The notes: generated by a model from the sequence alone, not told the origin. Positions 30,966 through 43,979 are shown, numbered from the stretch's first letter. The stretch is DNA of 64,000 bases from Sisyra terminalis (GCA_958496175.1 OY292275.1:12896001-12960000), one strand, 5' to 3'. Program-made: numbers and translations.

Positions 30966-32975
30966 TCTATTTTAATGAGATCTTATCAAAAATCAATTAC
31001 CTAGGAAACGGTGTTTTTGCGGTGGACTTATGTATTGTTTTTTTCAATTAATTAGCCTTCTTAATTGGCATCAATATTCAATACGTGGTAAAAAGTAATA
31101 GTAACTAAGCAGATAAAACTTCCAAACCAAAAATTCCAGAAAAAAAAAACCTAACGTGAAAATCCCAAAGACCTCGACAGGTCTCAGATTCACTCTATCT
31201 TCATTTTACCTCTTTAGAAGTTGGGTATGTAAATGTATGGGAGATCTTATATACAACAGGGGATACAAGTAAATGTAAAACCAAAGGAATAAATAATTAA
31301 GATTTGTATATCATTGGAGCAAAAATGCATGTACAATCATGAATCAATTTTGGAACCACGATGTTAACAGTGTTTAATTTTTAGAAAAACCTAATAAAAT
31401 AAAATCAATTGCAAATGTTGATAACTAAACTAAGATCTATAATGTTTTTTAAATATTTTTTTTTTCATTTAAGTTTCAATGTTGCCGTTGGTACAATTTA
31501 TCTCAATAAATTATAGATTTCAAAGGTATAGAAAAACAGAAAAGCATTCAGCTATTTCATATTCACGTTTTACTATATTTATTGGAAAAACTTTCTCGTT
31601 AATCTTATTTTTCCTTGCAAAATATTTGATAATTGTAAACTATATGTTTAAGGTAAACAATTTTAGATATCAAATGAGATTTTCAATTAATTCTACAGGC
31701 AAATTTTTATTTAATTTCTGCTTTGAAATCTATATTACTGATTTATTTTTATCTATAGCAAAGCGTTATAAGATAACATAAATTTTCCCTTAGTTTTTCT
31801 TTCAATGTTGTATTTGCTTTTGAAAAAGCATTGTTAGAACCTATAGATATACTAATGTATAATACATACCATGATACCATATAGATATACATACATACAA
31901 TTACAAGAATCTATATCGTTTGACATTAAAAACATAGCGAACATTACGAATCCTTTTTTTATTCGCCTACGGTGATCAAACATGCGGTTATGTTTTATTT
32001 CTTCTTACCTTATAATATTTATTAAATATCTCTACAACGATTGTGCTTGGTTTCTATAGGTAAATACCATTTCCCTATTGTGATTGTTATGACCAGACTA
32101 TGAATTGTATTTCCTATTTTTTTAATGCATCAAAAAAGTTATAAAGTAACAAAATAAATAAATTTTTTTGTATAGATAGTCATTGTAAACTCAAATATTA
32201 ATATTTTTCAAGTGATTCTTTAAGATGAAATAACGAAACAAGTGGGCACACGGAAAAATTGAGTGTTACATTAAAATTTATAGACAGTACTACAATATGA
32301 AATTTAATGTGTATATTTTTCAATAATCAAAAACAACTTGTTTATTATATCCATATTTATTTATTTCAAATTTCGTTTATAATATTTATTTTTTTGAAAC
32401 TCCTGGCGAGTAGAATAAGTTATACTTGAATTTTTGGGTATTACTTAAATTCATACAAATTATTACTTTAATTTTGTTTTTGACACCATCTGTTAATATT
32501 ATTTATTGTAGCAGTAAACCTTAAGTATTATCTACTTTACATTTTAACTGTTTAACATATCTAAAATATTTTTACTGAAATTCCTTGGCAGATTGATCCA
32601 AATTTTTGAGTACAAAACTTTATTAAAAAAAATATTTAATACAAAATTAAACGGCAAATTCAATTGGAGAAAAGTTAATCTACTGGGAAATGTAACTATA
32701 ATGGAATTATGATATTTTAGGCTTATTAAACCCGTGGACTAGTGTTAGATTTTCTGTCTCAATTTCCTGGTTTTTAAAAAAATCGAGTCTCAACAGGTCT
32801 TAGGGGAGTTACTATACATTTTTTTTTAATGGACTATTGTAATTTGCACCAGTTCAGCAGTGTGTCGCTATACCATGGTGGTGATAACAGACATTTGATC
32901 TTTATTGGCGTTTAAGTAGCTGGAGGAGTCGAACTTCATTCCTCTGTCTTTTTTATTTTTTTATTTGTTGACTGT
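30966..32975. other. No gene seen
   Basis: Very AT-rich. The 100-codon frame at 31479-31781 is dominated by F, I, Y, K and N and shows no domain. No repeats with clear boundaries. Confidence 0.4.
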
Positions 32976-32979
32976 TCTT

Positions 32980-33560
32980 GACCTTATGTTCTAGCAACTG
33001 CTATTTCTTGAAGCTCTTGAAGGAGTTTCCGTTTCAGCCTTCTTTGGTTTATAGTTTTCCCCAAGCCTAGTTCTACTGCACTAGGACTGTTTTCTAAGCC
33101 GTTAAGGAAATTCCTTGTGAGTTCGATTAGAAAGTCTTTTTTGTATGGGACGTTCATTTCATGATGAATTTGAATGTTTCTCACATACCATGGAGCTTTA
33201 ATGATAATTCTCAAGACTTTATTTTGGAACACCTGTAAGTCATTGTGATTTTTCTTTGAGGATTAAAGTCAAACTACGCAAGAGTATATGAGAAGTGGTC
33301 TAATGACTGATTTCTATATCATCATTGAACATTCCATACTTATATGAGACCTTCTGTTGTTAAGTGGGTATAGTAGGATGAGTCGAGTATTGGCTTCTCT
33401 GATTTTACTTGAAATGTTAATTTCGAGTCCAGAAATATGCCCAGATATTTAATAGGCATTTTTTTCACACTCCACGGAATTTCCATGTGATCCAGCACGA
33501 TAAGCTCCAGTTGGTTGGAGAAACGTCTTAAAGTTTTCTCTCTAAGACAAAATTTAATTT
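32980..33560 (-). pseudogene. Jockey-like non-LTR retrotransposon, RT thumb and C-terminus (decayed)
   Basis: On the minus strand, segments in order are IELLVLDHMEIPWS, then KKMPIKYLGIFLDSKLTFQ (KYLG box), SVIRPLLIYSC and VFQNKVLRIIIKAPWYVRN followed by INQRRLKRKLLQELQE. All are landmarks of the region after the RT catalytic core in Jockey-clade ORF2 proteins. Only the last 82 codons (33232-32984) are an uninterrupted frame; stops and frameshifts break the rest. The catalytic part and endonuclease are absent. It is a different copy from 14318-15170, judged by divergence. Confidence 0.85.
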
Positions 33561-35926
33561 TTGTAATGCAAAAAATGCATCATTTTAAGGATGTTTCTAC
33601 ATAAACACAATTCGAGTTTAATGCATTTCTTATTAAAGGCTTTTACTATACCTAGAACTATATAGAAACTATTGAAATTTGAAGTTTAATTTTCTTAATT
33701 ATTTTTTAAAGAGGTTTACATTAAAAAATTGTATGTTGAAAGAAAAAAAATGGTTTATTTGTTTTCCTAGTTTTTCATATATTCTAATGTAAATCCAAAA
33801 TAATGCTTGCGACCAGAATATATTTCAGTTATCTTCTTTTTTCCAAAAAATGAATATTTAACAATAAACACTGTTGCTAGTAATTATTTTATGTAATTAC
33901 AATACTGTTTTTCTTACCCCAGTGGAAAATAATAAATAGAGGGTTAGAGATATTTTCACCTATTTTCACCTATTACCAGCGATTTATTAATCTTTTAAAA
34001 ACGCCAAAACACAAATATTCCAGTAATTGAAATATTACAAAAAATTGTGTGCATTTAACCCAAAGCGAAAAATAAACTCAAACACTTCATCCACCATCAT
34101 TTCCCACGAAAAAATACACTAAAAGCTTCAACCCCCTTGAAGTTCATTAAATTTTTCATATCGCTATTTGATTGTACCTCACCCCCGTGTTTCTCCATCA
34201 TGTTTGTGTTAATAACTCCCAAGGGTTGAGAAACGATGACCCAAAGTAAATAATTATTCTCTTAATTGATTCAAATAATTAACGCTCCGTTTACATCAAC
34301 AAAAATGCAATTATTCTTTATTACATCACCCGCCATTACTGACCGTCATCTAATTAAACAAAAACATAAAAAGATTAATTAAAAATCTCCGATTTACAAC
34401 CGACAAACATAACTTGCAAATTTCTACTCGACAAAATCGACAGGGAGTTTTCACCAATTTATTGTAAATTTTCTTTAACAACTTTTTGTTCTAAAATGTG
34501 ACTATCAAATTCATATCGATTGAACGTTAGTGTAAGAAATTTAAACTTTGTCCCATTTTCATGCTAAAAACTTTTTATGAAGGTCTTCTCATGAAAAAAA
34601 TCGGCCATAAATTTAAATTAATTTTTAACTTGTTTTTCATACACTGTATAGAAGTTGAACAAGTATGTACACGAGTATAAAAAGAACTGTGAAATAAAAA
34701 TTAATTTCTTTGCTTGTTTCGCAATATTTCAACATGAAGACTTCTTATACCAGATGAATGGCCGATTAATTTTACATCAATCATTCTCATTGAGCCAACA
34801 CAAAGACTGCTTATATTCCCGAAAATCAAAAGTTAAATGTCGACATATGTCCAATTCTGTTAAGATAATAGATAGATATTAACTGAATAGCTATCAGTCT
34901 TTGCTAAAAGTTCAAGCCTTTATTGAATTTGTTAAAGATAAAAATTTATCTTTGCCATACAGCGAACCGAAATGTTGACCCCGATTGAAGATTAAAGTAA
35001 TGCATTAATCTTTACGGCTAATATGTAAATATTCAAAGATCTAATAAGTTCTATCTGATAATTATTTCGCGAACTACTCATCAGATAGATCCGTCCTGGG
35101 TTATTTTTCTTTATAAAACCTTTCAACGTTTCAACGCTATCGATGCATAGAATCAAAGTAAAAATCAAATTGAACCGATGAAAAATGATCGTATGGAACG
35201 ATAATGATGTCAGTTTTTGAATTGAAAAATATTGTTAAAATGTATTTTAAATTCATATTTTGACCTTTAACTCCATAATTGTATTTTATTTATCTCACAC
35301 TATGTTCTTTGCAGACGATTTTTTTCTTTTTTTTCCACAAAAAAAAAAGCTTATTACCTATTAGTGAAGGTTAGAGTAGTTTCACCACTTTTCGTAAATC
35401 AATGAATCTAATTTAGTAACTTGATAATATTTTTCCATAGGTACTTTTTCGTCAATTTTAATATTATGGAATGTATAAATTTCAAAGCTTAACAAAGTTT
35501 CAAAGCTTATAATTGCTTTAAGCTTTTCCGTTTGTAATCTGTTAATTCTTCAAGACCGATGACATAAGATTGCCAAACCAGTGATATTTTTTCTACCACC
35601 ACCATATAATAACAAAAATAGGGGAAAACATAGCTCATAGTTCGCAAAGCGAGTGATGGAGGCTTTTCTTCAGCAATGGCATTGGGGCTTTAAAAAAACT
35701 CTTCCAAAAATTACTATTATTGCACCTGCCAAAAATAGTTTCCACACGTCTTAAACATTGCGTTATATGTTTGGCACTAATTATAGTCAAATCTTTTTTT
35801 TTTTGTGGTAAAACATAAATTATGAATAACTTCTATGATTTCAAATCATTCCTTGCATTTAGTCCAAGTTACTACCAAAAATATTTCTACAATCCATGTT
35901 GTTTAAGTCCTTGTCTTTTTAGATAC
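33561..35926. other. No gene seen
   Basis: AT-rich. A small hairpin CTATCTGAT/ATCAGATAG lies near 35050-35088. No supported genes or mobile elements. Confidence 0.4.
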
Positions 35927-35929
35927 AAT

Positions 35930-36245
35930 AATTAAATTGTAGGCAATAAGGATGAAGCTTCTTATTGAGTATTTAAATATTATTGATTAGTATTTAAATA
36001 ATGGTATTGAAATTTAATTATTTTTTTGATTATATTTCACATTAATTAACTAAGATTTATATAGACTTAGACTTATGAATTGTAATTTATTTATTTATAA
36101 TTTTGACAATAGTTGTCGCTATTTTTAAATGTTATGTATTTTCATTATAGAGCCCTGAAGAAGTCAAAAGTAACTGACGAAACGTTGTCGATAAAATAAA
36201 TAAGATTCAATAAGAAGCTTCGTCCTTAATGCCTATAATTTAATT
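35930..36245. mobile_element. Hammerhead-bearing inverted-repeat element
   Basis: The left arm (ATTAAATTGTAGGCAATAAG, continuing through GAAGCTTCTTATTGA) and right arm (TCAATAAGAAGCTTC through CCTATAATTTAAT) are inverted copies of about 45 bp, enclosing about 220 bp. The right half holds a good hammerhead motif (36154-36190); the left copy of the ribozyme has been lost. No coding capacity. Target duplication not identified. Confidence 0.6.
36154..36190 (+). ncRNA. Minimal hammerhead ribozyme motif
   Basis: CTGAAGA at 36155-36161, extra A, stem II GTCA (36163-36166) with TGAC (36175-36178), GAAA 36179-36182, C-GTT-G stem-loop III (36183-36187), TC at 36188-36189 and G at 36190. The one-pair stem III with a three-base loop is minimal. 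The C/G pair closing stem I is present, but the remainder of stem I is weak. All core bases except the variable seventh match. Confidence 0.55.
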
Positions 36246-36484
36246 ACTATTTCTACAATGTTTAATAAATATGCTACCGTTTTGAGACAATTGCGATACA
36301 ATTTCACATGTTATTGTTGCAAAGAAGCTCCTAAAATGCTTTCCTCTGAACAATGGAAGTAAATAATAATTCTTTTTTCCAAAATTTGTATTCGGTAAGT
36401 GTGAAAATTAACCACAAAAAATACAAGTTACAACGCACCAAAATCGTTCATAATCGTTAATGTTAGAGATACAAGAAAAATTTC

Positions 36485-37020
36485 AGGTTTGGGCTACTGA
36501 AAATCCTGGAGTGGTATTCCAATATAAATTGCACTCTATTAAATGCACGGTTTAGTATGGAGTAATGTGGTATAAAATGATAATGGCAATTCACTGACCA
36601 TAAATGCAGAATAATTTGAGGCCATGCTTCAGAATTTTGTGGGACCTATTGTGGAACGTAGACCAGAACAGTGGTTCTAAGAAGAAGGCGCTACCTATCA
36701 TACAACTGAAGCTTTATTAGAAGTTGTAAGGGTCATTTTTGGCGACCAAATAATCTCAAGAAGAAATGTCGTGGATATCTACCACGGTCTCTGGACCTCA
36801 CGGTCCCTGATTTGTTTTTATGGTTATATCTGAAGGGAAAAGTTTTTTCAAATAAATTGTAGACAATTCCAGAACTTGAGGAAAATATTCGTGCCGAAAT
36901 TAGGGCAATAGAGTTAGAGACGTAAAGAACTATAATGAACTATGTCATTGACAAAGCTCATTTGTGCGAAGTGGAAAATGGTCGACATTGAAAAGATATT
37001 ATAATTCGTACTTTGTATAA
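36485..37020 (+). pseudogene. Tc1/mariner-superfamily (DDE_3-like) transposase fragment, decayed
   Basis: Reading across frames, the plus strand gives VWATENPGVVFQYKLHSIKC, then FEAMLQNFVGPIVERRPEQW, EEGATYHTTEALLEVVRVIF followed by GDQIISRR, a broken copy of the WPPRSPDL region, FYGYI and KFFQ (usual form FLWGYLK), and an ELEENIRAEI-like helix. Family members carry QDGAT-x-HT with a catalytic Asp; here it reads EEGATYHT, so that Asp is lost, and stops and frameshifts interrupt the rest. Similar proteins are widespread in insects. The element ends could not be fixed. Not functional. Confidence 0.75.
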
Positions 37021-37129
37021 AGAAGGCTCCAAGATATGTTCTTTATTTTATGTTTTAAATTAATGATAAAAAATAAACACCAAACACTTGGTGATCGATT
37101 AAAAACCCCTTCCTGACTTTTGGGTCATT

Positions 37130-37600
37130 CTGTACAATGAAAAATGTGCAATGAACTTTTAGAAATTACCCTTATATCACAGTTTTCTTAAGTGTTGCAT
37201 TCCTTGCATGAATAATAATTCTAAGTTTAAATCTCAAATTGCAAATAAAAAGGTTTTAGTGAAGGACTTTTGATTTGAATATTAATTTTTAGTATTAAAT
37301 GGTCCAAGAAATAACAGTATAGATTGAAGATGGAATTCTCCATAAATTTTAAATTTTGTATCAATCTAAGAGTAAGAAAATTGTCATACAATTTGTCTCT
37401 TCTAGAACTTTTCAAAGATTCGGATTTTTCCCCATCGAAATTCGGGAAAGTAGAGTTTGACATATGTTATATAAAAAAAAATCATAAATGGTATTGGGAA
37501 ATTTCAATAAATTATCATTCTGAAAAAGTAATATTTGTAAATTTAGCTGTAATAAGAAATGAAAAGGAAAAATTTTATGTGTGGGATAATAAGAATTTAA
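37130..37600. other. No gene seen
   Basis: AT-rich. A 113-codon plus frame (37324-37665) overlaps a 78-codon minus frame. Neither has known motifs, and the plus frame runs into the retrotransposon remnant. Treated as non-coding. Confidence 0.35.
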
Positions 37601-37990
37601 TTAGGGATTGTTTTTCTACGGTTCACCAGGATAACCTTTGGAGAACCTCAACACTGCAGCCTTAGGCTTATTGTGTTTCCTGAGTCCCCGTAATTCATCT
37701 ATTGTAAGCCAAAAAGCCGAACAAATCTTAGCATCCAGCGAACATTATGGTATTCGAATAGTTCAGTCCTGGGATCGGAGACCCCCAGCTTTTTAGTCAC
37801 CATGAAGACAGAGTACTGCATTCCAATAGAACTTGAAAAGCAATTTCCTTCTCTGTCTAACAAAATTTGCATATCAGATCTAACAGTACCTCAAACAGTA
37901 TGCAGATGCTTTCTCAGCCCATAGTTACCGATTATAAGGCCTGTCACCAATCTGGTATGAGATCTACTTAAATTTAGAATTTCAGCGGTT
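37600..37990 (-). pseudogene. Non-LTR retrotransposon ORF2 C-terminal tail (decayed)
   Basis: Minus-strand frames show SRSHTRLVTGLIIGNYGLRK HLHTV (the usual LTGLxTGHxxLRKHL block of insect non-LTR elements), a degraded zinc-knuckle region, and LRFVRLFGLQ with MNYGDSGNTISLRLQC toward the end. Stops and frameshifts break the frame. Similar in layout to the 4013-4640 copy but clearly divergent from it. Confidence 0.7.
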
Positions 37991-40855
37991 AGGTTTTCAG
38001 TAGGTTTACTATGGGGTTACATTTTAATTGCATTTTTTTTTGAGGTCAAGATGTTTCTAATTGAAATATTTGTGTAAAATTAAAATGTTTATAATTTATG
38101 TAATGATTACTTAGGAATTGATCTTCGACCAAGACTTAGTTGTAAAAAGAGTACCTAGTTTAATGTTTGTATGGCTAAAAATTGGATAGGTAATTAAGTA
38201 GTAAGGGTATAAAGTTTCAAAGAACTATCGCTATTAAAAAAATGTATTGTTAAGAAAAATATCAAAGAATTTTTTTGTTTCTCAACATTTCAAAAAATGC
38301 ACTTAGGCGGAAATAACGCACTTTCAATATAAAGAGATTTACGTGAAATGGAAATAAGACGGAAAATTTCAGCATATGTTAAGACTTGTAGGTCCTTTCT
38401 TACAATACTAAAGCAACACCATTAAGAAATAGGAAGAAATCTCTCATAAAAACATTCCTTAAAATTTGTGTTAATGATTAATCTTAATTAAATTTAAAAT
38501 CGAAAACTAATCCTTCCGCTCAAAAATTTGAACATTCAAGGTTGAATTAATCCTTTAGCAATTTTAAAACGATTTTTCTTATTGTTAGCTAAGACTTTAA
38601 CAAAAAATCTTTTAATTCTACTTAATCATTTGCAAACTCAAACTTTCACCCAACAAGGAAGTATTCGAGAAAACTTTCCCAATTTTTCAAAACAAACCCA
38701 ATCGATTTGCATATTCATAACGGTTAATCCAAGCCGAAGCCCTTTTCTCCAAACATATGCCACGATTACATTAGATTACAACAAAAGCCCCGCGGCCTAC
38801 AATCTTGCCATTTCAAGCACAGTGACGCTTATGATTCAATTTCCACAAGACCAAGATGCACTTTGCATCAATTCATCTTCCTCTCGATAAACCAAGCGTT
38901 CATCTAACGGAAAATCCACTGATTGATCTTCTTGATCACACGAAAATTTCCCTCCAACAAAGACGTATTATTCCCGTATTGTTCCCACCCCACAGCCATT
39001 GTAATTATTTTGTCCAGAAAACTACACATCCGTAAATATCCCACCAGCCATCCATTATTCACGAACCACTTTTTCATTTATGATTCCCATATAAATTTCT
39101 AACAAATTTGTTCCAAGTCCCTACAATTTACTTTTCAAAATAAATAGTGATTAATTTCCTCTCTAGGTAAAAGGCTTGATAAATGACCCCGAGGATAAAC
39201 ACGGGACGTGGTTTATATATTAATTTATCTATTAAATCCTCTTTTATTTAAATCTTTAAATCTCGAAATTCAATTATATTCACACAGAGGAATATTAACG
39301 CTTATCAAGGAAGCATTAAATAAATGATAAAAGAAATATATTGGCCTCACAGAGATAATAGCTGCCATCTATGAATGTGAGACAAATTAAGTAGAACCTT
39401 TTAACTTTTTAACAATCCCCTAATCCTAATGGAAGTTTTATATTATAATACGTTTTTTTTTTTAATTAGAAGAATACTAATACTATTTTCAAGAGAATTC
39501 CCAACGTATTATGGTTATTGTATATGTCACCAACCATTAAAAAAAATTCTTAAGAAGAGTAACTTAATACACTACCAGTACTTTAATTATGTTAAAACCA
39601 TTTCAACTAATTTAATTTAAAGAACAAAGCTATTCTCTGCAAAATTATATTGTCAAGTTCTTCCTTTACTCTTATTTTCTAAATAAATTAACCAACTTTA
39701 ATAAGTTTGTAATTAACGATGAGAGTTGCGGACTTGGAATGGTTTTAAAAGGAATCAAAATTTTGGATAGATTTAAATAAATACGACTCAATTAATTAAA
39801 GTGGAGGAAAAAGATGATGGATTTGGTGGGTGATAGAAATCAAAAAGCGTGCAGCCGAAAATATTTCATGAGGCACGCACGAGGAGCACGAGGGGCACGA
39901 GAAGTACATATTACACAATGTGAAAGATAGAGGCGAAATTCAAAAAAAAAAAACGCTCGGTTTGAATTAAACCTTCTCTGTTTGAAGTGCATTGTTCATT
40001 GAAAAAGGTTTGAAAAGTAATTCAATGAAATATTATTCCTCTTATGGCACACAAAATGTAAAATATAAAAGGAAAATCCATTACGAAGCTTATACTGAAA
40101 TAACGATATCACTGTCACTCGACGAGATCATTTTTCATGCTTCATCCCAACTCATTTCAAATACATGGATAGATATTTTCAAAGATGTACGCAAAGTATT
40201 AAACGATACCAACTAGCATTGTCTTCTGTTCATATAAATTTTATAATATACAGACCCTTTTTTCATTGGAACAATGTGATATGATTCGCGAATTTCAACG
40301 CCAGTGTCAAATTTCAATATTTTAATCCCAAAATTTATTAACTGCCATTAATTTTCATTTATGAAATGAATATTAACTATCATAAAGAATTAGGAACTAT
40401 TCAAAATATGTAGAATATAAAAGCAGCAATTGCTTTTTTAGAAAATAGAAAGTATTACAACGGAAAAGTTTCAATAATACTCATAACAATACATTAACAA
40501 TAGGTTTCTACTTACATTCAAGTATTCAATGTCTCTCAATTAATTTTAATTTAAGTGAAGAGAATTATATTAATTCATTCATTTAAATATCTATAGGAAG
40601 AAGTAACAATTAATCATTGATATTTATTTAAAAAAATGAAACCGAATTTAGTACAAAAATAATAAGATTAAAATATAAGCTAAGTAATTATAATTATAAG
40701 TTTTATACTATGTTCCTTTTGTATTCACTTAAAACGATACTTGGACTTTAAAAATAAGTTTTCTTTTCTAGGCCTATGTGCAGATGTTTTTGTTACACCT
40801 CTATAAGTGCATATGTTGTATGTATATACTATTTTTGTATCCTGGTAAATAAATA
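37991..40855. other. No gene seen; less AT-rich patch around 38.6-39.2 kb
   Basis: The 102-codon frame at 38582-38890 shows no domain. The block 38560-39200 has somewhat higher C content and may be single-copy non-coding sequence. The rest is AT-rich. Confidence 0.3.
39868..39906. repeat. GAGG(A/G)GCAC minisatellite
   Basis: Four imperfect copies of a GCACGAG-containing 9-10-bp unit (GCACGCACGAGGAGCACGAG, then GGGCACGAG). Short and non-coding. Confidence 0.6.
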
Positions 40856-40857
40856 AA

Positions 40858-41272
40858 TTTTATTTATTTTTAGTAGAATAGTGGACATGAAAGGATGTAG
40901 ATCCATGTACTAATTATTAACTTGGCGACATTTAGTGCATAATTTAGACATAACTTAGTGCAGTATACAAGCCATGATTAGTATCATTGCCTTTTTTAAT
41001 AATGTTTTAAATACCACGATTTTAACTAATTTTATAAATAATTTTGATGTAAATAAATTTTAATATATAAAAAAAATTAATTTAAAAAAATTTGTAATGT
41101 ATGTGTGCGATAAAGAAAAAAAAATCGATGTAATTGTGATGTATATTGTGTACTTTATATTAAGAAGCCTGATGAAGGTCTAATAAAAGACCGAAACGTG
41201 TCGCTAAATTAATAATTAGTACATGGATCTACATCCTTTCATGTCCACTATCCAACTAAAAATAAATAAAAT
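40858..41272. mobile_element. Hammerhead-bearing inverted-repeat element
   Basis: The left arm (about 40858-40930: TTTATTTATTTTTAG, AGTGGACATGAAAGGATGTA, GATCCATGTACTAATTATTA) and right arm (about 41204-41272) are inverted copies of about 70 bp enclosing about 270 bp. The left arm ends in GGCGACA, the inverse of the ribozyme cleavage region, so it is a truncated inverted copy of the right end. The right arm starts directly at the hammerhead at 41158-41214. This layout (a complete end plus an inverted partial end) fits Penelope-like elements. No RT present. Confidence 0.68.
41158..41214 (+). ncRNA. Minimal hammerhead ribozyme motif, best stem II
   Basis: CTGATGA 41169-41175, extra A, stem II GGTCT/AGACC (41177-41181 / 41188-41192, loop AATAAA), GAAA 41193-41196, CGTG 41197-41200, TC 41201-41202. 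Stem I is AGC/GCT (41166-41168 / 41203-41205), then an internal loop (GA opposite AAA) and a six-pair outer helix TATTAA/TTAATA (41158-41163 / 41209-41214). An interrupted stem I is also usual in natural type I hammerheads. CGTG allows only a C-G pair within one molecule. Together with 5718-5766 this is the strongest ribozyme candidate in the window. Confidence 0.65.
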
Positions 41273-41655
41273 TATGTAAAATATGGACACAACCAATTTA
41301 TCGATAAATAAATTAAATATTTAAAAAAAGCTTTCAATATTGTATTTTGTTAAAAACTAATTATATTGTATCTTAAAGAAAGTCCCAAATTTTGAAAGCA
41401 TTCCAAAGGACACAAATCTTTTACTTGTGGTCTTGCTAACAATAGAAAAAGCTTTACGTTAACCAAAAAGAAATCTATGAAACAGTTTTATAGTTGAAAA
41501 GAATATAAGTGATTTTGTACAAACTATATGCTTGATTGTAAAAAATAATAACACTTTATAGATCAGAACTGTAACGTATGTGAGTTTACAGGGTAGTTGA
41601 TAGTTTTCTTTCCTACCAAAATCCAAAAATTCCCAATATTATTATGTATTAAATA

Positions 41656-41879
41656 TACATTAATGATTCTTATTTTCTGGATACTTTTTAATATTTGATG
41701 TTTTTATTAAATTTTTTGTACAACGTTTCACCACTTTCGCAGCTTCTTCAGGTACTACAAACATACAGTAACAACATTACATAATTAATACAATAAATAC
41801 ACTTAAACACAAAATACACTTAATAAAATACCTCACACTTATTAAAAAGTATCCAGAAAATAAAAATCATTAATGTATA
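41656..41879. mobile_element. Inverted-repeat element with hammerhead-like motif
   Basis: TACATTAATGATTCTTATTT through CTGGATACTTTTTAAT at the left is inverted at about 41838-41879 (ATTAAAAAGTATCCAG onward to CATTAATGTA). It encloses a minus-strand motif at 41718-41752. About 225 bp, non-coding. It starts less than 400 bp after the previous hammerhead element, but the arms are unrelated. Confidence 0.6.
41718..41752 (-). ncRNA. Degenerate hammerhead-like motif
   Basis: Minus strand: CCTGAAGA, extra A, a wobble-rich stem II (CTGC with GTGG), then T, GAAAC, GTT, G, TA, C. The base after the cleavage position (C) would not pair with the C before CTGA, so stem I starts with a mismatch. Recognisable but probably inactive. 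Confidence 0.3.
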
Positions 41880-41885
41880 ATAAAA

Positions 41886-43800
41886 CCATGGATAAGAATA
41901 CCAACAATGTTTTGTATTAAATTTTGAAAAAAAAAGGACAAAGGATATAATAAAAAGCAGAAAATCCCAATTTTTAGTTAAGAAAAATGTATATTTCGGC
42001 AGAAAAAAAGTTGTAATTTTAATGAGCAAATGAAAATCCAAAAACAATGAGTGTGCTTTTAGATCTTCTGTGACATAACAATTCATTTATTGAGACCGAA
42101 ATTTTAATAGATCATTGAGCGGTTGTTATAAACACAATAATAATTTACCCAATTTTTCACATTTTCCACATCGGAAAATATTTTTATACCCTAAAAATTA
42201 CTCTACTTTTTTTGCTACGGAATAAAGGTTAATTGAGGGCCTTGGTGCAAGAGTCAGGTAGGTGCCAACTAGCAAACTTTTGGTAAGAGCCAAATGAAAC
42301 AAAATAACACACCAGGTAAGTCCAGGTAACATTCAATAAACGTTATAAGTAAACATAATCAAATTATTATTAATTATCTTGCATATTAAACAAGGATTAA
42401 TAATTAATAAAATAATAATTTCTAACAATGTTTCTCGAGTTTTAGTGGCCAACGATGTTGCCTTTTCTACATTATTTGCCACACAGGACAGTGCTAATTT
42501 TACATTTGTACCTGATATTTGCATCAATTGAAGGAGTTATATTGTCTACAGTAAAAAATGCAATAAAACAAAATTGAAAAATTTGAACTTACCTATTTCT
42601 TACACCAAGACCCTCAATTGTGTGTACTGAATGTAAACACTAAGCTTTGCATTAAACCATTTCAATACTTTGTCTTTTAATACAACTAAGAAAAACTGTT
42701 TTTCCAAACGACCTAATTCTAATAGCAATGTGAAGCAGGATCCATTTGTCATAGAAAAACATCCGTAGGATTTTGAAGTTTCTGTACTGTGACGTCATTT
42801 TAGGGTCGGACCAATAGGAACTTGTTTTGGGCATTTATTATTTTTAGTTTTCTTTTTTTGGTATTTTTAAATGAATATTTCTTTGATTTTGTCAAATATA
42901 GTTAAAAATTAACAACTATATGATGTTTTAATATTACTTTAAAACATCTTTAAGACATTTTAAATAATTTGAGAACATGTGCATTATTTTATTCTTTGGT
43001 TCTTTCATGAAAATCTAAACTAAAAATAATGCCTCTCACCAGAAAAAAAATCTGTGGAAAATGTAACCTATGTCCCCTTCCGAGCCTTGTGTTTATATTT
43101 CTGTATGGTTCATTAACATAAAGCTAAATAGACTATATGGAAAATATTTTTTTTTTGTTTGTTTCAATTTAATTATCACTTAGACCCTTATGGCATTTTC
43201 GCATCTGCACAATTGTTATTTTAAATTTCTATTCGAAAAGTGTTCAACTCGTTTTAAGCCCTACTAAAACTCTTTGTGCAAGATGTGGGTTTTGGATTGG
43301 AAACCGTGTTTTTTATGGTGGTACCTTTTGTTCTGTCTGCCATTATTTCACCATCTTTTTGGATCACATCTTCAGGACATAAAAAGCTCCGAAGCTTTAT
43401 AGGCTTAAGTTGTTAATAAAACGAGTAGAAAAATAATTCTAACTACTAGAAGATTTTTAGCAATCAAGTAACTCCAGAAAATCTTCGTCTATCATGGGAC
43501 TTCAGACCTGGAAGTTTAGTCATAAACGCTAGCTTTTTGAAATTCTTTTTGATATCACTCTCCTATTATGAACTTGTAAATTTTTGAGACTTCGTCCGAA
43601 TTTGTTAACCTTTAAAGGTTACCATCAATGTTATTATATAGAGGTACCTCAATGAACAATAGATACATATGTTTATAGGAAGACCAATCATATTCAACAT
43701 TATCCTTAGTAAAGGACTATTCTGAAATCTCAACCATTTGGATAATAGGGTGCACTTCAAAATCATTAAAATTTTAATGGAAAGGAGATTTTTTGTGTAT
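41886..43800. other. No gene seen
   Basis: AT-rich. A weak hammerhead-like string on the minus strand at about 43340-43385 is discussed among rejected items. No supported coding sequence. Confidence 0.35.
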
Positions 43801-43813
43801 ATATTTCTTATAT

Positions 43814-43979
43814 TATTGTAAAATTTCAGATCCTCGGTGATAATAGATTGATAAAATATTTAGAGGACTAGGATCAAAAATAATCGGTTAAAACTTTATT
43901 TATTACGAGCCGAAACGTTAATAAATAAAGTTTTAACCGATTATTTTTCATTCTAGTCTTCTGAATATTTTATCAATCT
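43814..43979. mobile_element. Family A palindromic element, short copy, 13-bp target duplication
   Basis: Shares GTAAAATTTCAGATCCTCGG and AGAGGACTAGGATCAAAAA with 30151-30737 and has the same ends (GTAAAAYTTC left, ATCAATCT right). It is flanked by ATATTTCTTATAT at 43801-43813 and 43980-43992, with partial similarity for a few bases more. Most of the ribozyme and the whole spacer are deleted; only GAGCCGAAACG remains at the centre. This confirms the family boundaries and shows that ribozyme-less derivatives exist. Confidence 0.75.

Noticed and set aside
31479..31781. 100-codon plus frame
   Set aside because: Composition is typical of translated AT-rich DNA with no conserved pattern.
43340..43385. 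Minus-strand string CCTGAAGATG...GATGGTGAAAT resembling a hammerhead
   Set aside because: Only a three-base stem II, GAAAT not followed by a plausible stem III or TC, and no inverted-repeat element around it.
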